A DNA stretch of 64,000 bases from Mercenaria mercenaria (taxonomy: Eukaryota > Mollusca > Bivalvia > Venerida > Veneridae). How positions within the stretch are numbered: position 1 is the stretch's first letter; each line of letters opens with the position of its first letter. Under the pieces are notes generated by a model. The model saw only the letters and a program-made list of their open reading frames with translations. It was not told where the DNA came from and ran no database searches. This document shows positions 45,286-57,423 of the stretch, in pieces. Location: positions 11,178,001 through 11,242,000 of the forward strand of contig NC_069368.1 in the NCBI RefSeq assembly GCF_021730395.1, in the 5' to 3' direction. Made by a program: the position numbers and the translations under genes.

Positions 45286-48078
45286 CTTGAAAAGATTTAT
45301 TCGACTTCTAATCATAGTACATGTGTAATGCCCATCAAGCCTTCTTAATCAAGTTTCAATCTGTCAAATAGATCGGCATTTATGTTATTAGCTCAAGCTG
45401 AGCAACAATATTTTATGATCGATCTACTAAACACAACTATCAGGGATTACAATATTCAACAAAACAGTAATTAGAGAAAATGTGCACTATGTTTATAGAT
45501 TACCGGTATTAGTTTTGTATCGAGAAATATGCACGAGTTCTGCAGCGGAAATATTGCGCGACTATAGGAGCGCAATATCATTCCGCCAAAGAACGAGTGA
45601 ATATTTCTCGATGCAAATCTAATAATCGTTTTATTACATACACATACTAGATTTCTACATTCATAATTAATATATAAATGATTTAAATTTGTTTTTGTAA
45701 TTAGAGTAGATTGAAAATATCGTCGTTAAAGAACGCTTAAACACGACGACATGCATGAAACTGACGTCACAAATGACGCCAGGCACCCGATATGAAATTT
45801 GAACGTCAATATAGAAAAATATTGACGTTTCTGGTTCCACTGTAACTCATCGGAGTTTATAAATGAGTATGTAATAATTTTGAATACTGTCGTTCTAAAC
45901 TGACAATAACGCTGCAAAAGCTTACCGTGCAATTTTGTCAACATTCCCTCAACAGTTGATTCCTCCGTAGAATCATCTATGATTGCCAATTCGCTTCCTA
46001 GCAACCGACAATACATCTGCACATAAGAAATTGAAAATGTAGATGGTTCTCTGACCTGTCATAATTTTGCATGACCGGACAATGTTACATGTATGTACGT
46101 TCACATCAACTGATGATATTTCAACTGCAAAAATGTAGAGTGACTTTTTGTTATTGATCAATACTATATTAAATGGGTAATATATATTTCCTTTTTTTAC
46201 GCATTTTTGAGTCCAGTACTCTGTGGATACCCTTCATGAATTACTTTATGAAAATCATTGGATAACTAAAACATTTTCCATGTATTGCATTATTAAAGCA
46301 TACCTTAGCCTCCATCCAGCTTGCCTCGAGTGCAGCGATCTTGTAACACTGGGTGCCATGGTGTTCAAAGCCATCCAAACATGTACCACTCACTTTGAAC
46401 ATTTAAAACTTGATATATTTCTATTCACAACTCGTAATAACTAGTTCGATAGATAGAACAGAATGGACCATTACCAGTGTTTATGTTACTTAGCTGGCAT
46501 CAGAAAAATGCATTCCTAATTATCACTATGTTTTTTTAATTAACATGGAAAAATAACATAATTTAAATTCTGAAAATAACTTATGATGGGATCAAAAATG
46601 AGTATACCACCACGTTACTAATGTTTCAAAATTTGTGATATTCTTGGAAAATCAAATATGAATAGCCACTGCCAAACAACGACTTTTAAGTTAGAATAAT
46701 GTCCTCCCTAAAATAGATGAAAATCTATTTAGTACGAGTAGTCATTGCTATAAAATTATAAGCTGCCATGTGATTCTTCTAAAAGCATTCCTATAAATTA
46801 CAAAAAAACAACAACAACAAAAAAAAAACAACGAAAAAACAGCGTTTCGAAGGAAGCTTATTGTATAATACTTGCTACAAAGTATTATCTGCTTTTTTAT
46901 TTCTTTTCTGAAAATATGATACACATTTTATATTATAATCAATATTAAGAACATTTCCTGGAGTTTTGTATACTTACTCTGTCAAGTCTAACGATCAATA
47001 GGGTAATTGTAACCACAAATGTCAAATCAATAACCATTTTAAAATAGTAAAGAAGAATTGAAGCAAACTATAAATTATTTTTCATGACAAATTAAATTTT
47101 AAAAGAAAATCTAGAATTTTTACTTCCGTGCATATGATATTACATGTACATGATTTATACAAATAATTACGTACATTCCAAAATAAACATGTTTTTTTTT
47201 TTCATTTTTATATCCGAGAAAATTTCCCGTACAATATACTAAATATGCAACAAAATCACAATTTTAATCATAACTTTTATTTCGTCCGACAACATTTTTC
47301 CTTTTTTTTTGCTGTGTAAGTAGCTTAATTACATCAAACACAAAAGATCGAACACATAAAAATCAAGGTATACTTTCCCTCAGTTATTTAGATAAAATAC
47401 TCAGATTTTGACTGATATAAAAAAATAAACAGTAACAAGCAGATTCTGTATTTTCAAGTTACTTTCTAGTATTTTTACTTGTAAACGGGCATCTCTGTTT
47501 TTCATTAAATTTGCCTTTCCGTTAAATATTTTCAAACCGGCTTTTTTGGGTTTTGCCTGCTGAAACATTTTCATTCGATTTACTCGAACAGTCCGATACC
47601 GTCCGCAACTATAATCCAAAAGGAGAATCAGTAAGTAACAGACTGGCAACTGCGCGACAGGTTGCGCACTAACAGCTCCCGAAAATGCCCTTAAAAGTTT
47701 TTAAATTCTATTTCTGTGATCGAATAGTATTTCATTAGACTTGAATCTGAACAGCCGTTTTTCAAGGTTTGATTTATAAACTATTTCAGGAATGCGGTAT
47801 ATTTATTGAGTCAGGCGCTCATTAAAATGTTTGTAAAATATATTCGAAGCTCCCAGTTCTTGAGTTCATTACCACTGGGTATTCCAGACAGATTGGAGTA
47901 CTAGATTAAGTTTCTGAAAATAACCAAGAAACTTTTAGAAATGATGAATAGACGCTCATTATTAAGGTAATCAAGTGCTATACTGAAGCTGATATTGCTA
48001 CATAATTCTGTAAATTCTGAAATTCTCACCTCTAACAACTAGGAGAAATGCGAATACAATGTAAGATATAAGTTCCAT
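45044..48078 (-). CDS. Secreted single-domain C-type lectin (four exons, about 156 residues)
   Basis: Exons on the minus strand: 48030-48078, 46304-46392, 45926-46016, 45044-45285; all joins keep phase. Exon 1 is a signal peptide (MELISYIVFAFLLVVR). The rest is one long-form C-type lectin domain with six Cys: C21 and C31 (extra N-terminal pair), C49, C128, C145, C153. Core motifs are DYWISGTD, WRWMTSDG, HWGTGKPDN, WNDNVCN and FICE. KPD (118-120) sits where EPN (mannose) or QPD (galactose) specificity motifs lie, and WND (140-142), a Ca2+-site motif, is intact. NYT (110-112) could be N-glycosylated. The stop TAG follows FICETR directly; a GTAGGT donor overlaps it, so a further exon is possible but not needed. 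Bivalve lectins of this form are usually secreted immune or feeding lectins; the ligand is unknown. Confidence 0.85.
45505..45885. repeat. Fold-back dispersed repeat, copy 1
   Basis: TCGAGAAATATGCACGAGTT ... AACGAGTGAATATTTCTCGA forms a large imperfect hairpin with GCGCAATAT arms. It is followed by TTTTATTACATACACATAC and about 230 bp ending ATGAGTATGTAATAA. A second copy in the same orientation is at 56120-56485. Confidence 0.7.
45926..46016 (-). CDS. C-type lectin exon 3
   Basis: Ninety-one nt after ATGTGCAG: MYCRLLGSELAIIDDSTEES to GMLTKLH plus G, donor GTAAGC. It includes the conserved C...G..LA.I..S.EE stretch of the fold. Confidence 0.85.
46304..46392 (-). CDS. C-type lectin exon 2
   Basis: SGTCLDGFEHHGTQCYK and ASWMEAK, 89 nt, donor GTATGC. 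It carries the extra N-terminal disulfide pair and the first helix of the domain. The acceptor (TTCAAAG) is poor in pyrimidines. Confidence 0.8.
46974..47037 (-). CDS. Possible alternative first exon of the lectin gene
   Basis: ATG at 47037-47035 opens MVIDLTFVVTITLLIVRLDR, another signal-peptide-like leader. The stronger donor (GTAAGT at 46977) would give the wrong phase for exon 2, but a second GT four bases later (GTATAC) gives phase 1 and fits. It could be an alternative leader or a decayed one. Confidence 0.3.
48030..48078 (-). CDS. C-type lectin exon 1 (signal peptide)
   Basis: ATG at 48078-48076, then ELISYIVFAFLLVVR plus one base, donor GTGAGA. The phase (1) fits the exon at 46392, where G+TG makes Val. 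Confidence 0.75.
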
Positions 48079-48436
48079 TGTTTTTAGTATTACTAACTGG
48101 ATAGAATGTCATGTGTTGATAAGAAACTGATAAGTCAGTATATTAGGTCATTACGTTGAAGTACGTTGACCTTGACTGATAAACGCTTAGTTCCATGACA
48201 ATGATACAAATGTACTATGCACCAATAACGTCATATGACTTAAACACAGACAAACCTTTGATTAAGATCAACTGTGAAAAAACACACTTTTTTTTCAAAA
48301 TGAACTTTTTAGTCGATTTTAACCTGTGAATAAAGATCACCTGTACATTAGTACCACTCAATTTTGGCTTTCAAAAACATCAAAGAATACTTTTAGTAGT
48401 CTAAACCTTTACATAAAAGCAGCAATTATATTAATA

Positions 48437-48540
48437 AAAACTGTAATAAGATCCTTTGGAAGCAAAGAATGCAACCAAGAAGAATAATAGCAGACTCTGT
48501 TTGATTGAGTCTGTCCATGAGAGGTAATGAAATGTGCAAC
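48437..48540 (-). repeat. Dispersed repeat of about 100 bp, copy 2 (inverted relative to 24440)
   Basis: The reverse complement contains GTTGCACATTTCATTACCTC, GACTCAATCAAACAGAGTC and CTTCTTGGTTGCATTCTTTG, matching 24440-24540 over most of its length. Confidence 0.6.
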
Positions 48541-48635
48541 AGACTTGTTAAACTTGTTGCAATCCATAAAGCGTTCATGTTAAAACTGTTGAAATTAGAA
48601 GGTTATACGGATCAGTTGTCATGTGTATGCAAATG

Positions 48636-48965
48636 GCAGACGCAATGGTCTAGTGGTAACACTTCCCTTTCTTCCAAGTTCTTCCAATAAGGTACCGATG
48701 CCATTAGTTGGCATATAATCGTGCAAATACAGTCTGACGACTAACCCAGGGATCTTGAGTTCGAGCCCACTCCAACTAGAGCTACATTGACCAACATCCC
48801 GATAACATTCCTGTGTATGCGTGCTTTATACTTGGTACATTAAAGAACCAGGGAAGCCTCAGGATTTCGAGCGTCTTCTGTATTATGAACTATATTCGAA
48901 CTTAAAATTACTAACATTCTTCTGGATAAGTAGACGGTATGGGTTACTGGTGTCGACTATAAATA
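48636..48965 (+). mobile_element. tRNA-headed SINE with a stretched head
   Basis: The A-box region GCAATGGTCTAGTGGTAACA and B box GAGTTCGAGCCC are more than 100 bp apart, so the tRNA-like head carries an insertion. The 3' part has CTTGGTACATTAAAGAACC, as in the SINE at 27125-27560. Confidence 0.55.
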
Positions 48966-49706
48966 GATTTTAAAAGACACACACATGATTATGTGCGCTT
49001 TATTAACAACTATTTACATTCACTATACGTTTTGTATCGACAGAAAAAGCGTTAAGTTTCGTATAAACAACATTGGTGTAACAATATCCAGGACAGCCCT
49101 TTCCGCGAGATTGCACGCGCAATCTGATATGTCATTCACAGAAGAAATAAATCTGAACAAAATGACGTCGTTCGAAATATTCTTTCAAAATTGGACACAA
49201 AAAAGTCAAAAGAAAAAGAAAATAAATTATAGCTTAAACTATTTTTTCTGACTGTAAAGAACAAAATTTAATCGACACGCATGATTTCACACTGAAATTA
49301 ACGATATTCTAAATAAAAAAAAACAGGAGCTGTATTTTAATCGGAAGGTGAATTACAACTGAACGTCAACGGGTCTTTTTGGCTGTTCTATTTAGATGTT
49401 GAAAAGATCGATATCCTGACATTTATTTTGAATTTTCTGATACTAAAACAAATGTACAGACATATAATGCCCAGCAGTTACCATGAATGAATACTGTTAT
49501 GTATGCCATATTATCAGAAAAAAACATGGGGAAAGGTTAAATATGTCAAGAAATGCTGTCAAAGTCTTGAGAAAACGTTTTTAAATAAGTAATTTTAAGA
49601 AATATGTATTGGCGGTTGCAAATCATTTGACTTAGTGTGAACTATCAAACACTAGGAAGATAATACATGTATCATAGTAGAATCTTAGGAAGCACAGCAA
49701 ATAAGT

Positions 49707-49948
49707 TTGTGTATGGGGGGAGAGGAGGGGGGATTAACGTTGCACCAACACAATAATAGGTCATATGGCAACTTTCCAGCTTTGATGTTGGAGGAAGACC
49801 ACAGGTGCGGGCACCAGAGTAGAAGCACCGACCTTCCGATGGCTTCATCACATAAAGAATTCAATTCCCCGAGTGAGGCTCAAGCCTACATCAGTAAGGG
49901 GAAAGTGATTCGAAGTCAGCGGCCTTAAACACTCGGCCACGGAGGCCC
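49707..49948 (-). mobile_element. SINE copy (same family as 23908) with perfect 14-bp target duplication
   Basis: On the minus strand it begins GGGCCTCCGTGGCCGAGTGT and ends near TTGGTGCAACGTTAATCCCC. The direct repeat CACAGCAAATAAGT flanks it at 49693-49706 and 49949-49962. The core has an internal deletion compared with the 23908 copy. Confidence 0.8.
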
Positions 49949-49962
49949 CACAGCAAATAAGT

Positions 49963-52900
49963 CAAAGCCACACATCACAAAGTAGTCAACTTTTGAATGT
50001 GGACATTGTCACATTGACCGAAAGCTAATTTTTTCGGCGACGCCGTCTAAATTCGTTTTCGTTTCCTATGCCACGTGACTTCAGTTTGCAAATCAAACTC
50101 CTTGATAACGCATTATAGATAATTTATCAAAATGGAAGATTTATGCAACACTCTGCCTGATTGGACGAGAGTGTCAATTTCTTTCACTCTGTTGATTGTG
50201 CTACGCTGACTGAAATGTAGACAAAGCGTTTATCCTAAACGACGCTGTTCACAGTTTTAAAGCTAAATTTGGCTCAGTATATTTAGCAAGAATATTGATA
50301 TATCTCAAAATGATAAGTAAGTTTAATAAATATGATAAAAACCTATTCAAATACCAACATATATCAAATTAAAGAAAGAGCTGAATACGGTCTGCGTATC
50401 ACATGAATAAGGGTGTGATAAGAGTCTTTTATGTAGAGAAGTGCTTTTTAAAATATTTTCCTTGTTACAATTGTCGTCTGTATATGAAAAGGTTTCTTGC
50501 TTTTGCGACTTATTCATATTGCATATTAAAATGAGTACTTGTTTGCTTTGATATATTTGTTATAAATTATTTAACTGATTTATTATATATGAATATTTTT
50601 CTTTAGTATCGTATGCAAATATTGAACTTATTTGAAATCTGTTTCATTATATATATGCTATATAATGACTGAATCCCATTACAATGAAATAAAGGTACGC
50701 TGCATACAGTTTATCTATGTGATATGACTACGGTCAAACTTTGCTTATGAAACAGAAATATTGAAATAATTACAATTGTATGTTTTGCTTGACCTTCACT
50801 TTTTTATAGGTGTGACGTCATTGTCCAAAGATTCATGAATAGCGAATATGCATTTGTTAAAGCGGGATCAGTTGGCCTATTTTAGAAATAAATAAAAATA
50901 ATAAATAAAAAAAATCCTTTAACTGATTTTTTCTCATGTATTCTAATCAAACTTGATTTGTAGCATCTTTATTAGGCCAGCAGCCAACTTTGTTCAGCTG
51001 GGACATTTGACCCCTTTTAGGGGCTGCTAGAGCTAAAACTAGAAATGCCTTTATACAGCGTCTCATGAACAGCTTGCTGGATCTTTGTCATACTTGGTCT
51101 GTAGCATCATTATAAGGTCCTCTTCCAAATTTATTTATATAGGAACTTGGGCCCTATTAGGAACCACCTTTGCGAAAAATTAAAAGAGAACCATTTAAAT
51201 TGTTAAAGTGCGGTGTTTAGTTTTGCAATTTGAAAAATGTTAGATGAAAGATGAATGTTAGATGAAAAAATTCATAAACTTCTTTCTTCTTTCCTTATTA
51301 CAATTCGCCGACCATCATTTTTAAAGATATTTCTTGTTTCATATTATTAATCTTTGTAAACAGGCTGCACAGCAGGTAAAAGCTCTGAAAAAAAGAAGAT
51401 TATAATCTTAGTAAACTCAATAGGCTCGCCATATTTTACATATTTGTTTTGTTAAATTTTAACCTATATTCTAATACTAATTCTAAGAAAATGAAGAATA
51501 TCCAAGAGTAAGGTATAACTGTGTACGATGACTATTTTGAATGCACTCTTAAAATGAATATTGTTAAACTATTTTGATATATGTGACCAAATCGGCCTAA
51601 AACTTATCAAAAATTAAAACCTTTTCACTAATATATTGACAGAAACTTACTTAAAATCCATCAGAATAGTACTTAAAAATGTACATAGGAACTATAGGAA
51701 TACGTCAGTTAATTATTACGTCAAAAATATTTAGAAAGAAATCCAAAGTAAACAGATCTGATTTTTGCCATATGTTTTGCAATTTCGTATATATAACGGA
51801 CGTTTTAATAACACGTTTCCGCTGATAGAATGCATTATGCATGACATGAGATGATTTTTATGTTTATATTCCTACGATAGTAAGTTTTGCAAATCGAAAA
51901 GGAAAGAAGTTGTTAAATGTACATCCTATTTCCTCTTATTCTCTACATTTTCATTTACCGGGAAGTTTGACCATTGGCCTTATTTCAACAATTGATAAGA
52001 AATAAAAATGACATAATTTGTCTGTTTGGTCAATCGCTGTATTTTACAGGCTGCTGTCATCACGTTTTGTCCGTCCGTCTCTACGTCGTATTGCATAAGT
52101 TTAGTTATGTCCATTGTTTCGTAGTTAATAGCAAGCCCATTATTGACCAAACACCTATTTTCAACGAAATGCACTCTGTGTTTCATTGAAGATTCCATGT
52201 ACATCGCCAAATGAACACATCTGCAGATGCCTCTGAATTGTTTTTGGTACCTGTAACATGTACAGATGTTGAACTCTGTTCAAACCGGGCCAAGTGAGCG
52301 TGGACAGTACCTAGCATGTATTTCTAATACCGTCCATGAACATGCTTAATCAAATCGAGCCTGCAGAAAATCTTTTTTGTCTTGTTGAAACACTTGTGGA
52401 TTTGTTGTACGGACACTATATAGGAAAACTGCATGGAAAAAATGGAAGATAGTTTTTTTCTTTTTGTTTGTTTGTTGTTTTTGCTCTACAGATCTATGCT
52501 TGGTATTTAGGTAGCATTTTCATTATGGATATTAGCATGACTGAATGTGGCATAATACACCACCACTACAATCTGGGGTCTCATTTTCAGTTGATTTTGC
52601 AGTTTGTGTGTTTGACTGAAAATATTTTACAAGACTCATCCCTCCCTCCCCACGACCCCGACCCGCACCACACTTTTTTTTTCTTTTTTTGATAAACACG
52701 GACAATACCCTAATACAATAAGTCACAGACACCTAAAATGGGTCCTGATGTGTGCTGCAGACATTGGAATTTTGTCAATTTTACAAAGATTGAAGACGAC
52801 CACCTAGTTAGTGTGTTCTTTTTTACCTACTTGTAGACTCTTCCACTCGTTATACTACATATTAACTGGTTTACAGATCAGTGTAATAGACTAACCTACT

Positions 52901-53750
52901 TGTAAGTCATCAAAGAGATGTGCCTTAACATAGTAGTGTAAATTTAAATACTACATTAGTTAAAACTAATAAAATTCAAGCGTCTGTAGGAAGAGAAAAC
53001 TCCAGCACATGTCAGTACTTTTATTTAATTTATTTATTATATAATTTTAAACATGAAACTTAATATATAAGGATTCCCTTTTTTTCTCTTCTATCTAATT
53101 GGAACTTATGATATTAGAATCAGTTGAACTGGCAACACAAAGATTGCACCATTCCATAAGTCGCATGCGTTCGGATAAATAATATTCGGGTATGTATAAA
53201 TTTGTCTTCCTGTCTGTCTCAAATTAGGCTACAGTACAGAAGTAAACCAGGTCTAGAAATTACTAAGGCTCCTAACAGTATCCTATATCCAGACCTTATG
53301 ATTTGTAGGTAGACACTAACCATGTATCGCTAAAAGTAAAACTTTAACCGAACAGCAAAGCTACTCAGTAAATAGCCTTACTCATTTGGCTTATCAGGAT
53401 GACTTATTTTATGATCTGATATTTTATAGTTGTCATCCCTCTAAGCCTTAACCGTATCTGCATTTTAACGAAGACATTAAAAAATCCAAAAGTCATAATA
53501 TACTGGTCAGACTTACCTGCTTTAATAAACTTAACATTAGTATTCATGTAGAAACTTCAAATGGGTTGAATTTAATCCGTATTTTTAAATAAGAGACTTA
53601 AATCTTCAAAAATATTATGTGACAGGTGCGAGGAGATATCTACCCTGACACTGGTTTCAATAAACAGCAGACTGCTGATGACACTAAATTGCAGAAACAA
53701 AACACAAAATATACATTTATAAAATGTCAGCAAGGCAAGTTTATACTTTT
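49963..53750. other. AT-rich interval with no recognised gene
   Basis: No frame above about 75 codons shows a known domain. At 50930-51180 there are two diverged repeat units (TGTAGCATCTTTATTAGG / TGTAGCATCATTATAAGG) of Helitron-like array type. A GC-rich patch at about 50030-50220 is compatible with a promoter-like region but nothing supports a gene. Confidence 0.35.
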
Positions 53751-55081
53751 GGCCACACCAAATTGATAAGTTGTTCATCGGATTTTTTTCTGAAAACTTT
53801 TTGGCGGCGAGCGAAAAAATAATTTAAACATTTTTTTTTTGGTTTTTGAGAAAATCAGGAGTGAGCGAAGAGCGAAGAAATATATTTGTCTTCATTTGGC
53901 TCTCGACTGACTAATAAAAACCTTAAAATAGAATGTATAGCCCTTTTAAATTAAAAAGTAAGTCCCCAGAGATTGAGAAAATCTAACCCGCAGACGCACA
54001 ACAAAGCGAACTCGTGAAAAAAGGAAATAACATTGTCATACAGTACATACAGTACACTGTAATCAAATATCGAATCGAATATTTACTGCTATGAAAATGT
54101 AGCATTCTTAGCTGACTTTACAAAGTTTTTGATACATCAAATATCTATGTGAGTGTTGCTAGATCTATTAAAGCTTCTGATTTGAAACTTAGAACAGTTA
54201 TTTACTGTCAAAGTCTACACCAGGAGAAACAATACTCTTAAGTCTGAATCTAGACAGAGTTATGCCCCTTTTTAACATAGCATATTTTTAATTAAGTTTT
54301 ATATAATGACCAATAGCTCTGTGCTTTAATAGCTTCTGACTATTATGCCCCTTTTACTGGCAAAGCTCTGATTTAGAAAAGTCGAGCATGATGTCTTATG
54401 TACAGCTCTTTTTTCTAACTTTAAACTTTCATAACATATTAAATTTGTTGAAACAAAGTCTCAATTAAAGTCTGAAATGGAGATTAACGTGCATTAACAT
54501 TAGTCTACTAAATGATTGGAAAATTTGAAAATCAAAACTGTCCTGAAAACAACTCGTAATGTAAATTCCTTACCCCACCAACTTTCGTATGCAAATGCCG
54601 ATGATTTGGACTGGAAAAAAACAGAAAACAGATAAGTGACATGCATCAATAAGTATTAACCCTTACCAAAATAATATAGGTTGATGTTATCAAACAAATA
54701 AGTATTTCTTCATCCAGTTTTCAATGAAATAAATCGATTTCTGTAGTATGTAATTTGGTAAACATTTGAAGAAAATGGCGTAACTGCATAAAGGGGAAAT
54801 AACTTTAATGCAACTAAATATAAGTATTATGATTTATTATAGACGATGTGTGCGTAGTATGTATTTATTTTGATTTAAATCCATTTGAGAACAATCTGGG
54901 ACTGGAAGTATAAGCATTTATACACTTTTACGTCCGTAAAAAGTAGCGCACCAAAAAATTTTGGATTGATTTTTTTCAATGGGGCGAGCGCAAGCCAAAA
55001 ACGAAAAAAAATATTTTTTTTGTGTTTCTGAAAATATACGAACGGCAAATCCGATGAACAACTTTTTAATTTGGTGAGGCC
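53751..55081. mobile_element. 1.33-kb TIR element, 'GGCCACACCAAATT' ends
   Basis: The left end GGCCACACCAAATTGATAAG leads into TTGTTCATCGGATTT. The right end, in inverse, is GGCCTCACCAAATTAAAAAG leading into TTGTTCATCGGATTT, about 35 bp of inverted repeat. Subterminal GCGAGCGAA and GCGAGCGCAAG are poly(A/T)-rich. A remnant 'AGCTCGAC' family end sits inside at 54148-54413. No transposase seen. Confidence 0.6.
54148..54413 (+). mobile_element. Remnant of an 'AGCTCGAC' Helitron-like element
   Basis: Old units (GTTATGCCCCTTTTTAACAT) lead to the family 3' end GTCGAGCATGATGTCTTATG-TACAGCTCTTTTTT (given in two parts). The 5' hairpin is missing. Confidence 0.5.
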
Positions 55082-55265
55082 TTAATGTCAACATGAATTC
55101 ATTATCAGAGATGCAGTCATTACAAATGCTTTGTACATGTACCAGAAAACATTCCCAACGGATTTCATTGGGGATTTCCTAATAGAAATATGCAGAATAA
55201 GTTTGGATGTGACGGAGACAGCGACAGTCTTAAGTTATCACGCTGTCCCGAAATATGCTATTATT

Positions 55266-55386
55266 TGGACTACCCAGTAAACACCTGATATCGTACCGTG
55301 GGCGACCTAAATCCGACGTTGAACCAATGTCATATCCACGATGTCTGATAGATGTCTAGGAGACGTTGGAATTAGGTTGGGTAGAT
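55266..55386. mobile_element. Short fold-back element
   Basis: GACTACCCAGTAAACACCTG at the left and TTAGGTTGGGTAGATAGTC at the right, with CCTAAATCCGACGTTGAACC mirrored by CGTTGGAATTAGG. It is about 120 bp, non-coding. Confidence 0.4.
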
Positions 55387-56119
55387 AGTCTGTTGAATGC
55401 TTTTTTTGTTATACATTTAAACTTTAGCAAAACTAGTACAGTTTAAAGATATTTATTTGTTTTCATAAAGACCCAAAACATGCCCATTATAAATTATATC
55501 CATCTTCTTGGATCCAAAATCAACAAAACTTTGATGCCAAACAATTCTGATGTTAAATATTTGAATGTGTAGTCAACTGGGAAAAAAAGTCTTGTACCAG
55601 TATTGAGGTTATGAAAAAATGATCTAGTTAAAAGCATATATATGGCTACTTGTTGCCTTTAGGAGATTATTAGTGTATTTCAATGACTAGTTCGTACAAG
55701 ACTTAGTATATGTTCAGTTATATACTAGTCAGAACTTCAACATCCACTCATTAATTTTGGAATATCTTTCATAATACTTGGAGTTTAGTTTTGAAAAATA
55801 TGTTATAATAAATAACAGATAAATTTTTTTAACAAAATCAAATAATGCTATATCCATGACATTGTATCAGCCCAGTTTTAAAAGTCATAAAAATACAAAT
55901 AGACGTCTAAAATTAATTAGAATTAATTTACATACCACTAAATTCCATTTAAAGGCAGGATAATCTGCCATAACAAAATCAAACTTTTTTATCCAGTTCT
56001 TTCTTCAAAACCAGTTTAAATTTGGTTGGATTTTTTTTTACCATATATCAGTCACAATACAATATCTTCATCTCTGTATCCTTGTAAATAATATGATGTA
56101 CCTATTGAATAATTATAAG

Positions 56120-56485
56120 TTATTAGATTTGTATCGAGAAATATGCACAAGTTCTGCAGCGAAAATATTGCGTGACTTTAGGAGCGCAATATCATTCCGC
56201 GAAAGAACGAGTGCATATTTCTCGGCACAAATCTAATAATCTTTTTATTACATACACATACTACACTTCTAATTAATATATAGATCTCTAAATGATAAAA
56301 ATTTGTTCTTTAGCCAGGTAAAATTGAAAGTATCGTCATTAAAGAACTTTTAAATGCAACGACATACATGAAACTGACATCACAAATGACATCACACATC
56401 AGATGTGAAATTTGAATGCCAATATGGAATAATATTGACGTTTTAGGTTCCACTGTAACGGGATTTTTGAATGAGTATGTAATAA
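56120..56485. repeat. Fold-back dispersed repeat, copy 2
   Basis: Same order as 45505-45885: TCGAGAAATATGCACAAGTT ... GTGCATATTTCTCGGC, TTTTTATTACATACACATAC, and an end ATGAGTATGTAATAA. It differs by scattered substitutions and small indels. Confidence 0.7.
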
Positions 56486-56592
56486 AAACAAAATATGCAT
56501 GCATCAGTATTTTTGGGACTGTTTAAAATTGGATAGAGGTTGTAGAATGAATGAAATGTTATCTTTGCACTAAGGGCATCATAGAAAATACG

Positions 56593-57360
56593 TTTTATGC
56601 CCCCACTTTGTGGGGGGCCATATAGATTTGCCCTTGTCTGTCCTTCCGTCTGTCCGTCCTTCCGAGAATGTTGTGTTGCGCCTAGCTCCAAAAGTATTTG
56701 ACGTAGAGTCACAAAACTTTACAGGAATGTTGGTCAGCATGTGTAGTTGTGCACCTTGGGTTTCACTTCCGGATTCATCCAGTCGTGTTGGAGTTACGGC
56801 CCCTGACTTAGTAAATTGGTCATTTTAATGTGTCGTGCATAGCTCCAAAAGCGTTTGACCTAGAGTCACCAAAGTTTACAGGAATGTTGGTCAGCATGTG
56901 CAGTTGTGCACCTGGGGTTTCGCGTCCGGATTCATTCAGTCATGTAGGAGTTATGGCCCCTGACTTAGTTAAAAATTGGTCATTTTAATGTTGTGTCGTG
57001 CGTAGCTCCAAAGGTATTTGACCTAGAGCCACCAAAGTTTACAGGAATGTTGGTCAGCATGTGCAGTTGTGCACCTGGGGTTTCGCGTCCGGATTCATTC
57101 AGTCATGTAGGAGTTATGGCCCCTGACTTAGTTAAAAATTGGTCATTTTAATGTTGTGTCGCGCGTAGCTCCAAAAGTATTTGACCTAGAGTCACAAAAC
57201 TTTACAAGAATGTTGGTCAACATGTGCAGTTGTGCACCTGGGGTTTTGCATCTGGATTCATTCAGTATTGTAGGAGTTATGGCCCCTGGACCTAGGAAAA
57301 AATTGTCATTTTAATGTCATGTAGTGGGGGCATCCGTGTCCCATGGACACATTTGTAGTT
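56593..57360 (+). mobile_element. Helitron-like element, 'TTTATGCCCCC' family, next to the first ZCCHC9 coding exon
   Basis: It begins TTTTATGCCCCCACTTTGTG with GGGGGGC closing the hairpin. Four units of about 165 bp contain GTAGCTCCAAAAGTATTTGA, AGTTGTGCACCTGGGGTTTC and GGAGTTATGGCCCCTGACTT. It ends GTGTCCCATGGACACATTTG-TAGTT. It stops 42 bp before the exon at 57403, so it forms most of the visible 5'-UTR intron end. Confidence 0.65.
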
Positions 57361-57423
57361 AGATTGTTTATTTTGATGTTTATTTTTTCTCCTTTATTTC
57401 AGCTTCACAAGTAAATCAACAGC

